A stretch of DNA of 64,000 nucleotides from a bacterium (GTDB lineage: Bacteria; Electryoneota; B3-LCP), in assembly GCA_026394195.1 (NCBI GenBank), contig JAPKYS010000055.1:1-64000 (forward strand), given 5' to 3'. The first letter of the stretch is position 1; each line of letters opens with the position of its first letter. The position numbers and the translations under genes are program-made. Of the stretch, positions 61,120 through 64,000 are shown one piece after another. Under the pieces are notes generated by a model. That model made no database searches and was not told the DNA's origin. It saw only the letters and a program-made list of their open reading frames with translations.

Positions 61120-61149
61120 ATAGTCGGAGTCGCCTCTGACCCCGACTAT
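61120..61149. repeat. Dispersed palindrome, family B
   Basis: ATAGTCGG (61120-61127) and CCGACTAT (61142-61149) surround a centre that also pairs in part (GTC/GAC). It is related to 27913-27936 and 31198-31221. Confidence 0.7.
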
Positions 61150-61386
61150 TCGGGTTGTCAATGATAATATTTGTTACCGACCTCTTGACTTTAGCGTTAT
61201 TTGTGGTTATATTCTTGAACGATCTGTAATTGTTAGAATGGCGTTCTGGAAGATGAACGCCGAACGCAACAAGGGGCTTGACCCGTTTACGGGGCTTTGG
61301 GTAATCGTAGCCCCGTCCTTTCCCGAAGGGACCACTTCGTGGCAGGGCAGGGCGTCCAATCCTTTCATCAATTCTTGGAGGCTCAA
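61150..61386 (+). promoter_or_regulatory. Non-coding leader with hairpins upstream of the six-repeat secreted protein
   Basis: No gene is visible between lexA and 61387 apart from repeats. The leader has the AACGCAACAAGGGGCTTG element (61263-61280) also seen inverted at 32071-32100, and a hairpin ACGGGGCT/AGCCCCGT with loop TTGGGTAATCGT (61289-61316). That hairpin and the following TCCAATCC...TCATCAA stretch are also present, in the same order, upstream of the frameshifted paralogue (31700-31776 on the minus strand). The open frame from 61297 is therefore a leader and not the start of the protein; the ATG at 61387 follows GGAGG. Confidence 0.65.
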
Positions 61387-62679
61387 ATGAAATCGCTCAT
61401 CACTCTCTTCGCTCTTTTATCACTTTCCCTCAGCGCAACCGCCCAGCCGCCGGATACGCTGTGGACCCGCACTTTTGGGGGGAGCGATGCTGATATAGGT
61501 TACAGCGTGCAGCAGAGCTCGGACGGAGGATACGTCATCGTTGGGTACATGGATTACAACGGTGCAGTTTACCTAATCAAGACAGACGCTGCCGGGAACG
61601 AAGTCTGGCAGCGCATCTTCGGTGAGGACGATTATGCCGTAGGTTACAGTGTGCAACAGACCTCGGAGGGCGGGTACATTATCGCCGGAACAACGAGTGA
61701 TATCAGCCCAAGTACTCCTGATGTCTACCTGATCAAGACGGACGCCACGGGCAATTTGATCTGGCAGCGCACCTTCGGTGGGAGCGGTTCTGATTGGGGT
61801 TTAAGTGTACAGCAGACGACTGATGGCGGGTACATCATCGTCGGAGGGACACGATCCTATGGAGCGGGTTATGATGATGTCTACCTGATCAAGACGGACG
61901 CCAACGGCAATTCGGTCTGGACTCGCACCTTCGGTGGGAGCGATAATGATTGTGGTTACAGTGTACAGCAGACTTCGGATGGCGGGTACGTCATCGCCGG
62001 AGGGACGTATTCTTACGGCACAGGTTCTTATGACGTCTACCTGATCAAGACGGATGCTAACGGCGATTCGGTTTGGACTCGCACTTTCGGTGGGAGCAAT
62101 TATGATTTTGGTTCCAGCGTGCAGCAGACCGCTGACGGCGGATACATCATCGGGGGAGGGACGGTATCGTTTGGTGCAGGTAACTCAGACGTGTACCTGA
62201 TCAAGACTGATGCAGAAGGCAATCTGAATTGGCAGCATACCTTCGGCGGGTACGACGATGATTACTGTTATAGGGCACAACAGACTTCTGACGGGGGGTA
62301 TATCATCGCTGGAAGGACGGATTCCTATGGTGCAGGTGGTTTTGACGTCTACTTGATCAAGACAGACGCGGGAGGAACGCCAGTGAAACCCTGGATTGAA
62401 CCAACTTCCCTACCAACGAAATTTACCCTATTGGGCGCATTCCCCAACCCCTTCAACCCCAGCACCACCATCCGCTTCAATCTTCCGCAGACGGCGCGGG
62501 TGGCGTTGGAGGTGTTCGACGTTAATGGACGTGTCGTAGGGGTTCACCATGTGGAACCCCTACAGGCGGGTGAACAGAGCATGACCTTCGATGGATCAGC
62601 TTTGCCGTCGGGGGTGTATCTGTACCGGTTGACGGCGGGAGAACTGGCGGCAAGCGGCAAAATGGTGCTGATGAAATAG
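61387..62679 (+). CDS. Secreted six-repeat protein with FlgD-like C-terminal sorting domain
   Basis: From the ATG at 61387 a 430-residue protein: signal peptide (MKSLITLFALLSLSLSATAQ), six repeats of about 50 residues (YSVQQTSDGGYIIAG ... DVYLIKTDANGNSVWTRTFGG) predicted to form a six-bladed beta-propeller, then a sorting domain of about 85 residues (GAFPNPFNPSTTIRFNLPQ, VALEVFDVNGRVVG, LPSGVYLYRLTAG, ending SGKMVLMK). The linker KTDAGGTPVKPW is identical to that of the frameshifted paralogue at 31164-31699. A family C palindrome lies in the sorting-domain coding region (62536-62563). The high internal similarity of repeats suggests recent expansion. Exported to the surface by a T9SS-like route is inference. 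Confidence 0.85.
   Translation: MKSLITLFALLSLSLSATAQPPDTLWTRTFGGSDADIGYSVQQSSDGGYVIVGYMDYNGAVYLIKTDAAGNEVWQRIFGEDDYAVGYSVQQTSEGGYIIAGTTSDISPSTPDVYLIKTDATGNLIWQRTFGGSGSDWGLSVQQTTDGGYIIVGGTRSYGAGYDDVYLIKTDANGNSVWTRTFGGSDNDCGYSVQQTSDGGYVIAGGTYSYGTGSYDVYLIKTDANGDSVWTRTFGGSNYDFGSSVQQTADGGYIIGGGTVSFGAGNSDVYLIKTDAEGNLNWQHTFGGYDDDYCYRAQQTSDGGYIIAGRTDSYGAGGFDVYLIKTDAGGTPVKPWIEPTSLPTKFTLLGAFPNPFNPSTTIRFNLPQTARVALEVFDVNGRVVGVHHVEPLQAGEQSMTFDGSALPSGVYLYRLTAGELAASGKMVLMK
62536..62563. repeat. Family C palindrome inside the sorting-domain coding sequence
   Basis: Arms GTAGGGGTTC and GAACCCCTAC with an eight-base centre ACCATGTG. It encodes VGVHHVEPLQ. The paralogue's version (31301-31328) is a perfect palindrome. 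Confidence 0.75.
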
Positions 62680-62703
62680 CCACGGGTCACGAGCCCGAGA
62701 GGT

Positions 62704-62725
62704 AGGGGCGTTTAATTAAACGCCC
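62704..62725. repeat. Family C palindrome (intergenic)
   Basis: GGGCGTTTAATTAAACGCCC at 62706-62725 is a perfect 20-base palindrome, preceded by the family's GTAG start. It lies just after the sorting-domain gene and could also act as its terminator, although no T-run follows. Confidence 0.7.
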
Positions 62726-62739
62726 TGTCAATGGAAGCG

Positions 62740-62812
62740 GGTAGGACAGACATTCTTGTCTGTCACCAGTACTCGATGGTATAAACGGTCAGACAGGAAT
62801 GTCCGACCTACC
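62740..62812. repeat. Imperfect inverted repeat with 23-base arms
   Basis: GGTAGGACAGACATTC (62740-62755) and GAATGTCCGACCTACC (62797-62812) lie at the ends; the arms extend to 23 bases each with three mismatches, around a 27-base centre. Like the other families it has a GTAG/CTAC edge. Confidence 0.7.
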
Positions 62813-62821
62813 AGATATGCA

Positions 62822-62847
62822 TAGGGGCGCAGCATGCTGCGCCCCTA
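62822..62847. repeat. Family C palindrome (intergenic), 26-base perfect
   Basis: Arms TAGGGGCGCAGCA and TGCTGCGCCCCTA make a perfect 26-base palindrome. The next gene, icd, ends at 62896, so this and the two previous repeats fill the convergent spacer. Confidence 0.8.
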
Positions 62848-62895
62848 CGATGTTAATTCTTAAATGTTCCACCGATCAAACGCAGTTTGATCATC

Positions 62896-64000
62896 CTACC
62901 CCATCTGTTTGATGATGGCGTCGCCGAATTCGGAACATTTCAGTTCTTGCACGTCCTGGTGCCCTTCGGCGCGCATCAGGCGGGAAAAGTCATAGGTTAC
63001 GGTGTGAGCTCCGATGGCTCCTTCCAACCCTTTGACGATCAGGTCGGCGGCTTCCTGCCAACCCAGATGTTCCAGCATCAGCACACCGGATAGGATCATC
63101 GAACCGGGGTTGACCTTGTCCAGATTGGCGTACTTCGGAGCGGTTCCGTGCGTGGCTTCGAAGATGGCGTGCCCCGAAAGGTAGTTGATGTTGCCGCCCG
63201 GAGCAATGCCGATTCCGCCTACTTGCGCGGCCAGAGCATCTGACAGGTAATCCCCGTTCAGGTTGAGGGTGGCGATGACGTCAAATTCGTTGGCGCGCGT
63301 CAGCACCTGCTGCAAGGTGATATCGGTGATGGCGTCCTTGACCATCAGCTTGGTCTTCCATTTGCCATTCCCGTGAGTATTCCACAATTTCAATGCTTCT
63401 TGCACTTCGGCGTCGATCACCTTCTGCTTCTCAGCAGTCAGGAGATCGTATCCGGGTTCAGTCTGGCGGGCGTTGTCCGGTATCGATACGTTAGGATTGG
63501 CTTCCTTATTCCCCAAAACCCAGCTCTCTCGCTGGGTAATGACGTTGTTGCGAAACTCCCCGGTGGCTACCTTATAACCCCAATCCTTAAAGGCTCCTTC
63601 GGTGTACTTCATGATGTTGCCCTTGTGCACGAAGGTCAGGCTCTTGCGACCGTGGAGCAGGGAGTACTGAATCGCCGCTCTCACCAACCGGCTGGTTCCC
63701 TCTTCGGAAACCGGCTTGATGCCGATGCCTGAAGTCTCCGGGAAGCGGATCTTCTTGACGCCCATTTCCTTCTGCAGAAATTCGATGACCTTCTTCACTT
63801 CCGGAGTACCCGCCGCCCATTCGATGCCGGCGTAGATGTCTTCGGTATTTTCACGGAAGATAACCATGTCCACGTCTTGCGGTTTTTTCACCGGGCTGGG
63901 GACGCCCGCAAAGTAGCGCACCGGGCGCAGGCAGACGTAGAGGTCCAGCATCTGCCGCAGAGCAACATTCAAAGACGTGATTCCGCCGCCGATGGGTGTG
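62896..64000 (-). CDS. icd: Isocitrate dehydrogenase (NADP), 5' end beyond the window
   Basis: The reading frame is open to the window edge, so the N-terminus is missing: about 368 residues of a protein of about 415. The first visible codons give [14 protein letters not shown], matching the Icd active-site segment GGGIRSLNVAL of E. coli, with Ser kept at the phosphorylation position and Arg replaced by Thr before it. Further landmarks: [39 protein letters not shown] and [19 protein letters not shown]; the Lys-Tyr pair in that last motif is the NADP-specific type. It oxidises isocitrate to 2-oxoglutarate in the TCA cycle. The downstream spacer contains three palindromic repeats. Confidence 0.95.
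   Translation of the reverse strand, partial: TPIGGGITSLNVALRQMLDLYVCLRPVRYFAGVPSPVKKPQDVDMVIFRENTEDIYAGIEWAAGTPEVKKVIEFLQKEMGVKKIRFPETSGIGIKPVSEEGTSRLVRAAIQYSLLHGRKSLTFVHKGNIMKYTEGAFKDWGYKVATGEFRNNVITQRESWVLGNKEANPNVSIPDNARQTEPGYDLLTAEKQKVIDAEVQEALKLWNTHGNGKWKTKLMVKDAITDITLQQVLTRANEFDVIATLNLNGDYLSDALAAQVGGIGIAPGGNINYLSGHAIFEATHGTAPKYANLDKVNPGSMILSGVLMLEHLGWQEAADLIVKGLEGAIGAHTVTYDFSRLMRAEGHQDVQELKCSEFGDAIIKQMG

Noticed and set aside
61297..61386. N-terminal extension of the six-repeat protein (MGNRSP...)
   Set aside because: It starts with TTG inside the leader hairpin, and a similar frame precedes the paralogue only because the non-coding leader is shared. The ATG at 61387 has GGAGG and a proper signal peptide.
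1..64000. tRNA, rRNA, riboswitch, prophage or replication origin
   Set aside because: No cloverleaf, conserved rRNA stretch, known riboswitch core, phage structural gene or DnaA-box cluster was recognised by reading; a covariance search would be the proper test.

Overview
The window looks like a piece of chromosome from an uncultivated bacterium of the FCB superphylum (Bacteroidota-like candidate phyla such as Zixibacteria or KSB1; the exact phylum cannot be fixed from sequence alone). The reasons are secreted proteins ending in FlgD-like, T9SS-style C-terminal domains (four loci), a DUF2723 membrane protein, a Wzi-family porin, a very large SprA-like outer-membrane barrel and outer-membrane signal-peptide proteins throughout, which indicate a diderm. 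Base composition is balanced. No tRNA, rRNA, CRISPR array, transposase or prophage was seen.

Layout. (1) 0.2-12 kb, minus strand: a surface-glycan and envelope operon read from a strong promoter near 12.0 kb: DUF2723/TPR membrane protein, GT2 glycosyltransferase, beta-barrel protein, methyltransferase, purE, dTDP-4-dehydrorhamnose reductase-like protein, polyprenyl-phosphate mannose synthase-like GT2, an unusual GT2-membrane-Rossmann fusion, accA, a thioesterase and a receiver-only response regulator. (2) 12.1-20.1 kb, minus: glgA, an NHL propeller, an 1164-residue SprA-like barrel, a BamA/TamA-like protein and a LapA-like protein, with overlapping or abutting frames. (3) 20.1-29.7 kb, minus: a diguanylate cyclase, hutI, a secreted propeller protein, a flavodiiron protein, an accessory patch with two hicBA modules plus a frameshifted hicA embedded in repeated hairpins, then hutU. 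(4) 29.7-32.2 kb: a secreted HExxH protein, a frameshifted sorting-domain protein and a hairpin-rich non-coding patch. (5) 32.2-38.1 kb, minus: a housekeeping/stress operon of DUF1844, dusB, larB, hsp20 and lon, preceded by a bifunctional-nuclease-type gene. (6) 38.2-44.6 kb, plus: a sorting-domain protein, corA and a toxin-antitoxin island (nucleotidyltransferase pair, hicAB, DUF433-DUF5615, decayed DUF6680, addiction-module and DUF3800 genes). (7) 44.8-54.1 kb: gyrA, a PAS histidine kinase, rex and an LVIVD propeller, then tmk and a UshA-like nucleotidase. (8) 54.2-60.4 kb: a tandem duplication of a membrane alkaline-phosphatase-superfamily gene next to a Wzi-like gene, with a relic of a second Wzi copy in between. 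(9) 60.4-64 kb: lexA, a six-repeat sorting-domain protein and the 3' part of icd.

The most striking unexplained structure is a set of dispersed palindromes in intergenic patches. Within each family the outer arms are conserved but the inner stem varies while staying self-complementary. Some copies lie inside open reading frames: two in sorting-domain coding sequence and one at the signal peptide of another secreted protein. Second is the concentration of single-base frameshifts and truncations in toxin-antitoxin-type genes while core genes are intact. Promoter calls rest on -35/-10 matches with 17-bp spacing (for example TTGACA-17-TAAATT and TTGCAA-17-TATATT). Several start codons were moved to sites with better Shine-Dalgarno sequences.
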